Source of the DNA: Ailurus styani
Taxonomy: Eukaryota > Chordata > Mammalia > Carnivora > Ailuridae
NCBI GenBank assembly: GCA_002007465.1
Contig: LNAC01000733.1
Span: 250,565-314,564 of the forward strand
Reading direction: 5' to 3'
Length of the DNA stretch: 64,000 bases
Numbering within the stretch: position 1 is the first letter of the stretch; every line of letters begins with the position of its first letter. Below, piece by piece: positions 1 to 11,628 of the stretch. The notes beneath the pieces are model-generated. The model had not been told where the DNA came from. It made no database searches and was given only the letters and a program-made list of their open reading frames with translations. A program made the translations under genes and the position numbers.

Positions 1-155
1 CCCAGGAGCACCCACGGCGGGCGGGGCGGAGGGGCGGGACGAAGCGTAGGGGCGGGGCCGGCAGGGAGAGTTGGAAAGGGGCGGGGAGGAGCGGAAAGGG
101 GCAAGGGGCGGGGCCTGAGGAAGGGGTGGGGCTGACGGCGCCAAGGTTCCCCTGG
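1..155. promoter_or_regulatory. GC-box-rich CpG island edge, probably the UBA3 promoter
   Basis: The first 155 bases are very GC-rich with several GGGGCGGGG-type Sp1/KLF boxes (near 25, 50, 78 and 110), then composition drops abruptly to AT-rich DNA. No coding exon is seen. In human, UBA3 is transcribed away from ARL6IP5 and starts a few kilobases upstream of it, so this is most simply the upstream edge of the UBA3 CpG island. The gene assignment is inference from synteny; the GC boxes are seen directly. Confidence 0.55.
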
Positions 156-716
156 GCTTTAAAGCTTCTTCATGTAATTATAATCTTGATTATACTTAAT
201 TACATAAATCTTATCCAGTGTATAACATTATTTTGCGTGAAAATATACGCATAAACGTCATATGTTTATACAGTTTACGTGCTAATTAATAATTATAAAA
301 AATGGTATACTTTATGAAAAAAACCCTTGGAAGAGCCACCCTCATGCTGCAGAGCGTCTCTCTGAAGCTAAGCATCAGAGAAATTTTCACCTTTAACTTT
401 TCAGGAAACATTTTTGCATAAGAGTACTCACTTTAAAAAAAATTCTAAATCAGTTTGTAGTGGTGGGATGGAGAGATTATTATTTTTTTCCTTTGTGAAT
501 ATAATGGTAGTCTTTTAATGTCACACGGTTCTTTCAGATAAGTTTAGCGGAAATGGAACGGAATAAAAAAACACTTTTCTGGGGAAAAATATGTATTTAG
601 CTGAAAGTATAAAGAAAAAAGCACAAAAATTAAGGAAATATTTAGAATACCTATAATTTCATCACCTGAAGATAAATGATAAAATTTTGGACTATTTTCT
701 TCCACAGTCAGACATA

Positions 717-760
717 GATACATAGATAGATAGATAATAGATAGATAGATAGATAGATAG
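717..760. repeat. (GATA)n microsatellite
   Basis: About ten GATA units with two small interruptions (ACATA and a one-base loss). Likely length-polymorphic. Confidence 0.9.
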
Positions 761-820
761 GTGTAAGTGTGTGTGGAGGGGGTGTCTGGATGACTGGATA
801 CAAAGATCATATTCTAAAAA

Positions 821-836
821 GCATATATATATATAT
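821..836. repeat. (AT)n short tract
   Basis: Roughly eight AT units in an AT-rich context. Confidence 0.7.
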
Positions 837-989
837 CTCCTTTCTCAGAGCTGGAAAAAATGAGATTTAGAGTCAGGAAGAACAGTTTAAATTCTTAACT
901 CTCCACTTACAAACCACGAGAGTCTGGACCCTGCTGGGTCTTCACTTGTAAAATATTTGCCTTGTAAGAGTGAGAATTGAATGAAATAC

Positions 990-1138
990 AATGGTTCTCA
1001 AAATATAATCCCTAATCAGCCATATTAGCATCACTTGGGAAATTGTTATAAATGCCAAGTTTTCAGGCCCCATCCCCAACCTTTTGCAAAGCCCTGGATG
1101 ATTCTGTGCAGAATAAAGCTTGAGAACCACTGACACGG
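990..1138 (+). mobile_element. MER5A-like hAT MITE
   Basis: Starts with a GGTTCTCAAA-type terminus and ends with TTGAGAACCACTG, the imperfect terminal inverted repeats of MER5A/Charlie elements. The interior has the GCATCACTTGGGAA and CAGGCCCCATCCC blocks. Ancient, non-autonomous, with no coding capacity. Family named from memory of the consensus. Confidence 0.7.
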
Positions 1139-2194
1139 AGTTTTGTAAAACCTAATGGGTACTCAGTAAGTGTAGCTGCTGTTAATAAATTATGATGTTG
1201 TCTCCTCTTTGTCCTTTATTATCCCCCAATCAGGTTCAGTTCAATAGCACTCATTGAGCTGAAAGTCAGTGCCAGGCAGTAAGTGGGAGAAGACAGAGTT
1301 CACAGTCCACAGTCTGTAGCAGGAGACACCAGCCACTTTCTCGGGTCACATGTCTCAGTATCAACCCAGAAACCTCTTTTTTTTTTTTTTTTTTTTTAAA
1401 TTTTGCCCAGACTACTCTACTGATAGAAACCACTGAGATTAAGCCCACGCTTTTCAAAACAGGCTCAATTGGCGGGCCTGCCTCTCCACAGACCCCTCAG
1501 ATTATAAAAGCCAACAGGTTCCTTAGAGATCATCTAGTTCAAGCCTACCCATTTCAAAGAGAGGAAGCTAGGGTCCAGGAACAGGGTGCCGATGGACAAT
1601 GAAGAGGCGTGCAAAGGCACCTAGCCCTTCATCTGTGTGCCTTGGGACTTATATCTAGACTTGTGTGGTGGTGTTTTGGTAGATGACACCAAGGCACTCC
1701 TACTGACTCAGACCAATTAGAAATAGCCACCAGCTCTTGCCAGCAATGAACGTAACAGACATGCAACAGATTTATTTCATTTCAAAGGGAATATGTCATA
1801 AACTATTAGACTATCCACTATGGTTTGTATACAGACAGATAAATATTCAGGGTGGGTCCATTAGAAGCACAGGTGTGGCTATAAGAGCCACAGGAAGGCC
1901 TCTACATTGAATCTGACCCCCTAAATGAAGAGTGACAAACTACTGCTACTAATAGCATTTCGAAGAGTAACTAAAATCAAGTAAGGATTCCAGATGTGCC
2001 CATTTTTACTTAAAATGATTTTGACAAAGATAGAAATGTGTAGTGGGAAGAAAAAAAGTCATATGCAGACACAGAGAGAAGCCTGGTTAATATTTCATAA
2101 GAGAGGGAGAAGGAAATCATGCCAAATACAGTTATATCTGGCTTTTTTTCATTTCTTTATTTTTAAACCTCTTTGGAGGTTTAAACAAATAAAT

Positions 2195-2307
2195 TCTTTT
2201 TTTTTCCTTTTTTTTAAAGTAGGCTCCATTCCCAACATGGGGCTTGAACTAAAGAGCCTGAGATTAAGAGTCACAAGCTCTACCAACTGAGCCAGCCAGT
2301 TGCCTCT
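2195..2307 (-). mobile_element. Can-SINE, old short copy
   Basis: T-rich left end followed by the reverse complement of a tRNA-like head. Flanked by a 12 bp direct repeat AAACAAATAAAT at 2183-2194 and 2308-2319, consistent with target-primed insertion. Confidence 0.8.
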
Positions 2308-3128
2308 AAACAAATAAATAAAAATTCACAGAACAAATGTTTACTGGATATCAATTGCCTATGATCAATGGGGAATCATATTATTACTAACAGACATCTG
2401 ACAGTTTACAGTCATGCAGTCCTGAGTAATTAGAAGGTTCTTGGTCACAGCTCCTAATGCTCACTGATCTCTTCAACAGGTGTGGGGTCCTATTGGCGCT
2501 GGTATGCTGGTCATGACCAAGATCATTTTCTCAGCTTGCCCACAGTGCTGCTTCTTGAAATTCTTAAGCCCCAGGGAATTCTTCCACACCCTCTAACTTC
2601 CTGTAACTGAGCACTAAGTTCTGGCACATCTCTACCTAGCACTCCTCTTACTGTAATATATTTAAGTTGTCTTTCCACTGCATGGCAAGATCCTTGAAGG
2701 CAGGGCAAAGCTGCACTCTTCTCACCTTTTTTTTCTTTTAAATCCTCCAGAGTGCTTTCATTGAGCCTTGAAAGGACTCAAAATACCTGTTGGCATCTAT
2801 CTGTTTGTCCCCTATCAAGCCCACTCAGAGACAACCACAAAAATAAAATTACAACAAGATAGAGAAAAGTCAGTGGATATTTATTATAAACCACAGAAAA
2901 CAAATTATGTTAACACACTATTATTAATACCATATAGATGAATCATGGTCTGTGCTATTATTAATAATAATATCTAACTCTAAGCAATTACTCTATACTA
3001 TTGGTCAATGCAGACCATTGTTTGCTTTCTAAGGTGAACATCCCAGCTTAAGGCTGACGTACCTAGAGGGCCCACTGCATCAGAATAGCACAGTAGTTCA
3101 GTAATTTTGTCTGGAGAAGTCAGAGATG

Positions 3129-3149
3129 GATAACAACAACAACAACAAA
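3129..3149. repeat. (CAA)n microsatellite
   Basis: Short run of about six CAA units. Confidence 0.8.
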
Positions 3150-3595
3150 AGAGAAGTGAAATAACAAACCAGCCTTTCCATTCTACACATCCCTCTTTCC
3201 CATTTTGCCAATCTGATTTCACTCATAGTGACTCACGGTGAAAGAGAAAACATGAGAATTGTATTCAGATGTGCAGAGGTTAGTAACTACTTAGTTATCA
3301 AAACCAGCTCATCTTGCAGTAACACTATAGTTATCTTCCATTCCATTTCACTTAGATTGGCATCTGAACAGCTGCAAAAAAAAATTTCCCTAAAGTCCAG
3401 AACACATTCTTACGTCGAACACTCAAAAGGGGGTATTTTAAAGGAGGCGGTGTGTATTCGGACTGTCAGGGAAGGCATTGCCATCTCGCTTCACACTGGG
3501 GATTTCCTCTGGTTTCTTTGTGTCTATTTCATCTCTGTTTTGCACTCTGCCTCTTGCTCTGTCACGAGGCCCCACTTTTCCTGTAACCAACCTCT

Positions 3596-3786
3596 TAGAG
3601 CCAATCAAGAAGTAAAGAAGAGAAAAACGCCCGCCCGCTCCCAATTTCCTTCGCTCCGCTGCTCACCAACCGCAGAGCCGGCGGAGTCTGAGCCGCTGTC
3701 ATCTCTCACCCAGCTCAGCTGATCGGTTGGCGCCGCCGCCGCCGCCAGATTCCAGAGGGGAAGAACACGAAGCTGAGAGACTAGAC
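3596..3786 (+). promoter_or_regulatory. ARL6IP5: ARL6IP5 proximal promoter and 5' UTR
   Basis: Directly upstream of the ARL6IP5 start codon the sequence becomes GC-rich. It contains a CCAATCA box at 3601-3607 (NF-Y type) and a short (GCC)n run at 3731-3747, and no TATA box is obvious. The CpG-rich composition continues into the first exon and early intron (to about 4140), typical of a housekeeping CpG-island promoter. The exact transcription start cannot be read from the sequence. The reading frame of the protein is open for at least 120 bases upstream of the ATG but holds no upstream in-frame ATG. Confidence 0.6.
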
Positions 3787-3962
3787 ATGGACGTGAATTT
3801 CGCCCCGCTCCGCGCCTGGGACGATTTCTTCCCTGGCTCTGACCGCTTCGCCCGGCCGGACTTCAGGGACATTTCCAAATGGAACAACCGCGTGGTGAGC
3901 AACCTGCTCTATTATCAGACCAACTACCTGGTGGTGGCTGCCATGATGATTTCCGTTGTGGG
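3787..3962 (+). CDS. ARL6IP5: ARL6IP5 exon 1 (PRA1 family protein 3), codons 1-59
   Basis: First coding exon of ARL6IP5 (also JWA, PRAF3, GTRAP3-18), a small four-pass ER membrane protein of the PRA1/Yip-like family. It binds ARL6 and Rab-family proteins and restrains trafficking of the glutamate transporter EAAC1. The start is the ATG at 3787 with G at -3 and G at +4, a strong Kozak context. The translation begins [19 protein letters not shown], matching the human protein except I5F. The exon encodes the cytosolic N-terminus and the first hydrophobic segment (about residues 36-57). It ends after two bases of a glycine codon, followed by a consensus GTAAGT donor at 3963. Joining to exon 2 restores the glycine and gives VGFLSPFN. 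Assignment is by direct protein recognition and conserved splice phase. Confidence 0.97.
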
Positions 3963-4455
3963 GTAAGTGGGGTCCCCCTTCTTGGCACTGATCGAGGGCG
4001 GCACCTTGGGGCTCCGGGTGCACAGGATCCCGGGATGTGGAAACGCTCTCCATGACGGCCTCCGCCCTGGCAAGTGCAAGCGGTCAAGCCAGTGGAAACT
4101 TGTTAGGGCGAGGCCGCAGCAATCTTGACGTCCCCTTTTCCTTTCCGTGCCTCGGGCGGAGGCTTAAAGGGACTCCTAGGGGTGAGGAAATTTTGCCAGC
4201 TTCGTATAAGAAAAAAATGACTTTTTTTTTCTTCTGTTCCCTGATTAGGCTCTTGTTGTAGATATTGGGCGAGACTTGGGCGACTGGGTGTGGATCCGAA
4301 CTCTTCATTCTGGGGGTTTTAGTGTAAAAGGGGCACCCAAGAAGCGACGCGCTTTGTCGGTTTCTCCGCCTAATGCCCGCCTCACTATGTGAGGAAGATG
4401 AGCTTGGGAGCAAGAGGGTGGGTGTTTCCTGGTGGTGCATCTCCTGGTGTGTGTG

Positions 4456-4484
4456 CGGGGGGCGGGGGGGGGGGGGGGNCGGGG
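4456..4484. repeat. G-run with embedded N
   Basis: Guanine run of more than twenty bases broken by a single C and by an N at 4479, shortly downstream of ARL6IP5 exon 1. Homopolymer length is uncertain. Confidence 0.8.
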
Positions 4485-5964
4485 TTCTCTTGCGTTTTCA
4501 TCCAGGAGTTGTCAGGTGTGGCTACTCTCTCTCCTTCACTTCTAGCCCGTGGTCTCATCAATAACAGATCTTAAAATAAAAAGTGTTCTGTGTTATATAG
4601 ATTCCACCCCCTTCCCGCACACACACCTGATCTTCTAGAAACCACTTTTTCTTTAAGAAATGCTTCTCTTGCTTTTGCAGGATGGCGATGTGCTAGATCT
4701 TGCTGATTCTATGCATCTTTAAAGAAAAAGGCAACCTCAGATTTTATAAAGGAACTCGCTCGCCATTCCAGAGGGAAAGTACAGGCTGGTCTGCGAGAAA
4801 GAGGAGGAATCCGAAATTGGAGGGTGTTGGAAAGGCCAAATAGGGTTGTATCTTAGGTTAGTTTGCTGATCTTTGGCTTATTTATTATTGAGTCACTTCT
4901 CTGTGGCAAGCTCAAAACAACACGAAGATCAGTCAGACGTGACTTCTAGCCCAAGGGCATGTGGCAGTTGTTGAGAAGATATAGGACCAGGAACAGCACG
5001 GAGGAAAGAGTTCACAATATCCAGATGTGGTTCGGAGTAGTTGCTCCCACGAGGAAGAGAACGCTGATTTGTGGTATTCCGTAGACAGTTGCACAGATCC
5101 TCGTTCTGTGTTGCTGAAGGAATCACAAACTCTGAGGATGACTTGGTGTGTGGAGGGCACAGGCTCTGAGCTGACTCTGAATTAGAGTGGCAGCCAAGTT
5201 AAAATTAGTTGGAGTAGGACAGGCCTAAGGCCTGGGGCGGCTGCCTCCTGAACCTTCCCCTAACCTTTATGCTTGAGGCTCATTTCCCAGAACACTAAAA
5301 AATTTCGTTAAAACATAATAAATAGTATATAGGATTGCATCCGTTGGTTTGCTTTCTTTTTCTTTTCTCCCTCTTAGTAAGGAAGCAAGCCAGACATACT
5401 ATCTGGTGACCTAGATATGAGGCTTTTTGTTTTTTTTTTTTTCTTGCGGTAACCCTCAAGACAGATAGCAGAAAAGGTTTGAGACAAACTAGTCAAATGT
5501 TCAGAGAAAACTATTGCTTTTCAAAGAGGTGTATTGCCCAGACTAGACACAGGCTTGGATAGCCTTGCTGCTTTGATGGAATCCATTTTTCACTGTGAAG
5601 GTCAGGGTCCAGCCCCCTGACTAAATATAGCTCCTTCATTATGGTGCCTTAGCCTACTCAGGCAGTTTTGGAGTGTTGGCCCTTCCCATTCTCCTTTTCA
5701 GTTAAGAAATGTTGGTTGGCAGTGAACTTTTTGAAGGTAAAAGTAAAAAATAGCCATCTTATTATTCTTATTTTTAAAAACTTACAAAAGATACAGGCCA
5801 GCAATAAATTGTTCTGAAAATTACATGTGTGTAAAAAATGGGATTTCCTTCATACCCCAGTATAAATTTGGTGTATGACCTTTAACTATTTTCCCTGCAC
5901 CTACAAACACACAGTAATTTTTCCACAAATGACTTTTTTATTTATAATCTAATAATAATACAAG

Positions 5965-6054
5965 CAAACATTTGTTGCATATTGAGTGCTCCGTGTGCCA
6001 AGTATTTGCTAAAGAATATACCCTCATTATCTCATACAACGCAGTGAGATGAGA

Positions 6055-6085
<31 letters not shown>

Positions 6086-6120
6086 GAAGCTCAGAGAGTG
6101 TAAATGACTTCACAGATGCA
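5965..6120 (-). mobile_element. MIR/L2-type ancient repeat
   Basis: Weak match to the reverse strand of MIR. It reads AGTGCTCCGTGTGCCAAGTA and, after a microsatellite insertion, GAAGCTCAGAGAGTGTAAATGA. Highly diverged. Confidence 0.45.
6054..6085. repeat. (ATT)n microsatellite
   Basis: About ten ATT units inside an ancient repeat. Confidence 0.9.
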
Positions 6121-6150
6121 GTCTTGTGCTCTGAACTAATGTGCCTTCTG

Positions 6151-6336
6151 TTTTTTTTTTTTTTTAAGATTTTATTTATTTATTTGAGAGAGAGAGAGAA
6201 AACATGGGCTGGGGTGGGGGGCAGAGGGAGAGGGAGAAGCAGGCTCCCAGCTCAGCAGGGCTCTATCCCAGGATCCTGGGATCACGACCTAAGCCTAAGG
6301 TAGATGCTTAACCGACTGAGCCACCCAGGTGCCCCA
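6151..6336 (-). mobile_element. Can-SINE
   Basis: Poly-T, then AAGATTTTATTTATTTATTT, a purine-rich body and an end in CCACCCAGGTGCCCC. This is the reverse complement of a full Can-SINE. An older subfamily than the young mustelid copies. Confidence 0.9.
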
Positions 6337-6844
6337 AATGTGCCATAATGTGCCATCTTCTTATGAGTCATGAAGTTTAGTCTCTTAAAACTGGAAGAAA
6401 CCAAATATCTTCAGGGTCAGAGAGCTTAGTTGACTCTGGAACATTTTTTATTCTAACGAGAACTCTCCTCTCAGTGATGTTCAGTAGATGGATGGCTCGG
6501 AGCAGTGTTGGAGGCTGTTTATCTGGATCTTCTATAGCATCTGATAGTTTCCAATGCCTTGGTAGAGTGTGTATGAAAATGTGGCCTGGGTGTTTACTGG
6601 GGAAGGGACCATCTTCAAAGGATGTTCTTCAAAGCTTCTGTCCCTTAGTAGTGACAAGGGCCCTCCAGGGCTTTGTTGGAGGGCTCTAGCCTCAACTGTG
6701 AATTCTCCTGTGTTGAAAACTGGCTTGGGTCAGGATGCAGAAAGCCTGCACTTCCAGCTTTCAGGAAGGAAGAAGGCCAAGTGGCTATCATCTACTTCCA
6801 AAAGCAATAGAAAGAGCTGCCTCTCCCAAGATGGAGGTTAAGAG

Positions 6845-6960
6845 GGATTAGGATAGAGGTAAATCTGTATCTGAGGGCCTGATCAGGCAGGGCCTTGTAA
6901 TCCATGGTTAGAAGTTTGGTCTTCATCCTAAAAGCCTGGTTTACCAGGCATGTGACTTCC
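6845..6960 (+). mobile_element. L2-like fragment
   Basis: Contains CAGGCAGGGCCTTGTAATCC and a GGTCTTCATCC block resembling the L2 3' region. Diverged. Confidence 0.4.
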
Positions 6961-7061
6961 ACTCAGTAGGTCTACTCTGCCTCTTAGATTAATTCCGAGT
7001 AAGTCTCTTAGCTAACAGCCCTTGTTAAAGATAGTTGTCATATGTTCTGGCTCTTCAAAGA

Positions 7062-7245
7062 ATATAAAGTAATGGTTAAGAGTTCAGGCACCAGAGCCAC
7101 ATTAAGTAAATTTTAAATCCCAACTGCCAGTCATTAGCTGTGTAACCTTGGACTTTCAACTGCGCCTGTGCCTCAGCCTCCTCATCTATAAATGAGTCTA
7201 ATTATAGTACCTGCCTCATAGGGCTTATGTGAGGATTACCCAAGT
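7062..7245 (+). mobile_element. MIR
   Basis: Core features of MIR are present: CATTAGCTGTGTAACCTTGG, then CCTCAGCCTCCTCATCTATAA, then ACCTGCCTCATAGGG. Ancient tRNA-derived SINE shared by mammals. Confidence 0.85.
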
Positions 7246-7307
7246 TACTACCGGCAAAGTTCTTAGAATAGTGTCCAGCTGTTAGTTTTTGCTCCACAAA
7301 TGTTACT

Positions 7308-7341
7308 TCTTCTTCTTCTTCCTATTATTATTATTATTATC
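7308..7341. repeat. (CTT)n-(ATT)n compound microsatellite
   Basis: Five CTT units adjoining about six ATT units. Confidence 0.8.
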
Positions 7342-7560
7342 ATTGTTGGTGTGAGAAACATAGACAGCATCTTTATCCCAACAGCTCCATCTACCCAAAC
7401 TCCAGTTGCCAACTTACTTACTCCTGCTTCTCCTTCAAGACTCAGCTTTGGCACCATCTCTTTGAGGAAACATTTTCCCTTTGTCCCTCACTTTCTTGTG
7501 TTAACTGGGCCACACACCTGTGCCTGTACTTTCCTGGTACTTAAGGCTTTAACTCACAGG

Positions 7561-7769
7561 CTTTTTTTTTTTTTTAAAGATTTTATTTATTTATTTGACA
7601 CGAAGAGAGAGATTACAAGTAGGCAGAGAGGCAGGCAGAGAGACAGGGAGAGGAGGAAGCAGGCTCCCTGCTGAGCAGCGAGCCCAATGCGGGCCTTGAT
7701 CCCAGGACGCTGAGATCATGACCTGAGTCGAAAGCAGAGGCTTTAACCCACTGAGCCACCCAGGCGCCC
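7561..7769 (-). mobile_element. Can-SINE, young mustelid-type
   Basis: Full-length antisense copy with a perfect 15 bp target-site duplication AACTCACAGGCTTTT at 7551-7565 and 7770-7784. It ends in CCACCCAGGCGCCC. Confidence 0.95.
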
Positions 7770-7814
7770 AACTCACAGGCTTTTAAGTTGTCTGTTCACT
7801 TGTCTCCACTCTGG

Positions 7815-7960
7815 ACTATAAATTCCTTGAGGCCAGAGACTGTGGGTTTTGTTTGTGATTGCTTTTTCTTTTCCTTGTTGTGGTTATCATTACTTTTATT
7901 TGCTGAGGCCTACTATATAGCAGATGCTCAGTTGGTGAATGCAGAGTAAATAAATGAACA
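7815..7960 (+). mobile_element. L2-like 3' fragment
   Basis: Carries CCTTGAGGCCAGAGACTGTG, and further on GATGCTCAGTTGGTGAATG followed by an AATAAATGAA end, as in the L2 3' terminus. Confidence 0.5.
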
Positions 7961-8225
7961 GAAGGCTGCAGTGTAATCACAGGGGCAACTTTTAACCGAC
8001 CTAATGGAACAAAGTATTTTGAAGCGCATAGCAGCACACTAGTAAATAGCAACGGCATGCTTCTAAAGTGATTCTAACTGGGTCATTGCTGACAGCACTT
8101 GCTACATATTGGTTAAGATTGCTATAGTGTAAAAATATAATTTGGAAAAGGTTATAATTCAAACTCTGCACTAATTCATATTGCCCTTGTAGAATTTTGG
8201 TGAAATGCTCTCCTGCCAGCTTTCT

Positions 8226-8456
8226 CAACATCAGCACTACGGACAATTGGGATCATATAATTCTTTGCTGTAGAGGGCTGTCCTGTGTATTGTAGGATAT
8301 TTAGCAACATCCCTGCTCTCTATCCTCTGAATGCCAGTATCCTCTGAATAGTTCTGGATATCCTCTGAATACCCAGGCCCTCAAAAAACTGCCTTCACAC
8401 ATTGCCAAATGTCCTCTGTGTGTCAAAATCACTCCTGGTTGAGAACCACAGCTCTG
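8226..8456 (-). mobile_element. MER20-like hAT MITE
   Basis: Contains GGGCTGTCCTGTGTATTGTA, TTTAGCAACATCCCTG and ATTGCCAAATGTCCTCTGTG and ends TGGTTGAGAACCA. This matches the reverse strand of the MER20-type consensus as I recall it. An internal repeat of TATCCTCTGAAT (three copies near 8323-8370) appears to be a local duplication. Confidence 0.7.
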
Positions 8457-8845
8457 TTGCCAAGAAAATCATGATAATTTAGTGATCACTTTTACTAAAT
8501 GCAAGTTAGTTTATAGCAAGTTACAAAAACAGAGTTCTTGGCAGTTACTTAGCAAAACAATTTGATTTTAGCTCCTGGCTTTTGAGTTTTCAAACATAAG
8601 TATGGAGCAGATTTGAAGCTTACATGGCTTTGATCATTATCCTTGATTTATTAAATTTGTTACGCTATCATTCTTTATTATTCTGCCTGGAAGCCTCTAC
8701 TGATTCCACAGACTCACTTTCTATTTTCTGATAACATTCTGGCTATTGCTTTTCTTTGTTTTTGCGTGCTCTGGAGTTCTACTACCATAAACTTGGAATT
8801 ACATGGCTTAATTAATATAAAGTTCATTAAGGCCCAGCAAGTGAT

Positions 8846-8853
<8 letters not shown>

Positions 8854-8876
<23 letters not shown>

Positions 8877-9073
8877 TTTAAGATTTTATTTATTCATTTG
8901 ACACACAGAGAGAGACTACAAGTAGGCAGAGAGGCAGGCAGAGAGAGAGGAGAGAGGAGGAAGCAGGCTCCCCGCTGAGCAGAGAGCCCGATATGGGCCT
9001 CGATCCCAGGACCCTGGGATCATGACCTGAGCCGAAGGCAGCGGCTCCAACCCACTGAGCCACCCAGGCGCCC
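8854..9073 (-). mobile_element. Can-SINE, young, with (TTTA)n tail
   Basis: Full-length antisense copy flanked by a perfect 15 bp direct repeat AAGTGATATTATTTA (8839-8853 and 9074-9088). Its A-tail side carries an expanded TTTA run. Confidence 0.95.
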
Positions 9074-9459
9074 AAGTGATATTATTTAAACAGTAGCTGC
9101 TGTTATTATATTACATCCTAGGTTCCAGGTATATTTGGAATTCTCACAGCTTGTGTATTCTCTTAGAAGTATTAGATGATGGATATGCTTTAGTGGTTTT
9201 GTCATAATTGTAACTTGTGTTTCTTATAAACACTTGTGTTGTTTCCCTTAAAGACTTCAGTTTCTTTTTGAGACTCAGGCATCACTTCAGAAGAGACTGG
9301 GTGACTTAAAAGGTATAGCATGAATAACAAGCTGGGAAGTGTGTGTTTTGCTGATAGTGGCTTTGTGTTTTTTAAATCAAGAAAGGAAAAATGCCTAAGA
9401 TTGAAGAAGATACAACTTACCTCCCCCTTCCTTAACAGAGTACATCTTGGCACTACATA

Positions 9460-9462
<3 letters not shown>

Positions 9463-9490
<28 letters not shown>

Positions 9491-9575
9491 NCTCTACTCC
9501 CAGCATGGGGCTCAAACTCACAACCCCGAGATGAAGAGTCACACGCTCCACTGACTAAGCCAGCCAGGCACCCCT
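9463..9575 (-). mobile_element. Can-SINE, old short copy with an N
   Basis: Long poly-T (over 25) followed by N at 9491 and the reverse complement of a tRNA-like head ending CCAGGCACCCC. Confidence 0.8.
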
Positions 9576-9754
9576 CAATATTCTTGTTATATCATACACA
9601 GCAGAAGTCTCTGCCTCTATTTTCAAAGTGAAAAGCAAAGGCAACACCTAATTGCACTTGCAATTTAAGTGCTTAGTATGTGATACATTCTGGTCGTGGA
9701 CAGGAATTTCTGTGCTTAACAGAATGCTGAAAGATTTGAGCTGGAGAAATCTAA

Positions 9755-9912
9755 AGCACGGGCCATGGAACAGCAGCGTCTTTCACCCTGGGAGCTTGTT
9801 GGAAACGCAGAATTTCAGGCACCCTCCCAGACCTACTGAATCAGAGTCAGCTTTCTGACAAGACTCTCAGATGATTCATAGGCACATTAAAATTTAAGAA
9901 GCACTGGTCTGG
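9755..9912 (+). mobile_element. MER5A-like hAT MITE
   Basis: Interior blocks GGGAGCTTGTTGGAAACGCA and CCAGACCTACTGAATCAGA, with a terminus near AAGCACTGG, match MER5A. Degenerate ends. Confidence 0.7.
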
Positions 9913-11319
9913 TCTGGTTCAAAAGAACCACGGAGAAAATTTAAATAAATGTACCCACACGCCCAGGTGTTAACTTCAGAAATGCTAAATATATACTTTT
10001 TGGGTGAGGCCAGGATCTTAACTCCCCAAGTGATTCTGATAAACACGGCCAGGTTGAAGTTGAGAGGTACTGATCCCATCAAACTCCCAATTTCACAATT
10101 GTGAAGGCTGGAGTTCATGTGGCTAATTAGGACCCAAAACTGCTAATAAATAGTAGCCTCTTTTATTGTTATGAAGTAAGATACATTTTCTGGTAAGTCC
10201 TATTGCAAATATTCTGAAGCTCCTAATTAACCAAATTCAGCTCCATCACTGACTCTCACACATTTGTATTATTTGCCTTTCTTATTCTCACAAGTTCCTC
10301 CCTGCCAGCAGGAGTCTTATTTCCTGGTGTGGCATCAGAAGACACCAACCACCAAAAAAAAAAAAAAAAAAAGGGAAAACACCAACCAGAATTTTCAAAC
10401 ATATAAATAAATGCTTCCAGTGCATCTCCAGCTAAAAAGCTTATTTATTTTCATACGTGTATGTTCAGGCCTCCCCTTTAAGACAGCACAGTGTCGCTGC
10501 TGAATGAGCCCATATATTCTTAAAGTACTTCCTCACCATGTAGCCTGTGGAGGTGTTACCAGAGGGTGGACACTCCAGGTGCCACTTCATGCTTCTAGTT
10601 GCTTGAAATGGCAAGGCGTTTCTAGAAGGCTGGTACTTCTGTTTGAAAAAGCACTACTTTAATCTTTTCAGAATAAGTGTGATCCCATAATGTGTTTGAG
10701 GCCTATGGCTGCCAGTGTTGGTATTGAAAAATAGTCAAATTGTTGTTACCTTTTAATGCTTGAAAAACCCAAGTTTCTAGTTGGTAAAAAGAAGATAAGA
10801 GAGCCCTGGGTCACTCTGGATCAGAATGTATTAAAAACATTTGCAGATGGAATTAATGGCAGTTCTTTTATGCCAAAACCTAGCGGAAAAGTTTTTGAGA
10901 TTAATCAGCTTCCACACCAATGCTACAATATTACTCTTTTTTTAATTTTTTTTATTTTTTTTGCTTCGTTCACTATACAAAGACTGTGAAGCATTTACCA
11001 ACTTCTCAGGCACTGTGCTAGGAGATACAGTGGAGAATATGACACTGTGATACCTGCTTTCATCGTGTTTGGAGTCTAGAGGGACAGCAGGATGAAACTA
11101 CAGACATAATTAATTTTTATACAAAGATAGCAAGTGTAGAGAAATATACCCCTACATAAAAACATTCTTTTCAACCTGACTTTACCTTCTTTTCCCTGTA
11201 CATTATGATTGCAGATTTCAAGACTCAGGTGTTGAAAATGGGACAGGCATTGTGTGGACAGGGGAAAGGGTAATTACATGTTTCCTTTCCATTCTCCTCT
11301 ACAGCTCAGATGTCTTTTA

Positions 11320-11395
11320 CTCAGTTGAATAAGTATTTAGTGAGCACCTGCTGTATGTCAGATACTGTGTAGGCACAGAGGGTACAAGCAGGAAT
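11320..11395 (+). mobile_element. L2-like fragment
   Basis: AATAAGTATTTAGTGAGCAC followed by CTGCTGTATGTCAGATACTG, the classic L2 tail-adjacent block. Confidence 0.55.
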
Positions 11396-11440
11396 ACTTC
11401 TCCACCCTACCCTCCCAATCCTCTCAGAATTATTATTATT

Positions 11441-11628
11441 ATTTTAAAGATTTTATTTATTTGACAGAGAGAGAGAGATCACGAGTAGGCAGAGAGGCAG
11501 GCAGAGAGAGAGGAAGAAGCAGTCTCCCTGCTGAACAGGGAGCCCGATTCGGGCCTCGATTCCAGGACTCTGAGATCATGACCTGAGCCGAAGGCAGAGG
11601 CTTTAACCCACTAAGCCACCCAGGCGCT
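11441..11628 (-). mobile_element. Can-SINE
   Basis: Antisense copy. Target duplication CCCAATCCTCTCAGAATTA (left) and CCCAATCCTCCCAGAATTA (right, from about 11633), one mismatch. Confidence 0.93.

Larger units (their letters stand above)
156..3595. other. Spacer between the left CpG island and ARL6IP5, no gene seen
   Basis: AT-rich intergenic DNA with a GATA microsatellite, an AT tract, a MER5A-like MITE, an old SINE and a CAA microsatellite. Near 1505-1640 there is a weak match to an ancient MIR/L2-type repeat. Open frames here, including 3228-3722, show no recognisable protein and are interrupted in all other frames. Confidence 0.7.

Noticed and set aside
1..155. UBA3 first coding exon
   Set aside because: No start codon or coding sequence fitting UBA3 on the minus strand in the GC-rich edge. 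Only promoter-like sequence is visible.
3228..3722. Open frame of 164 codons upstream of ARL6IP5
   Set aside because: It runs through spacer and promoter sequence, with no protein similarity that I recognise and a frame different from ARL6IP5.
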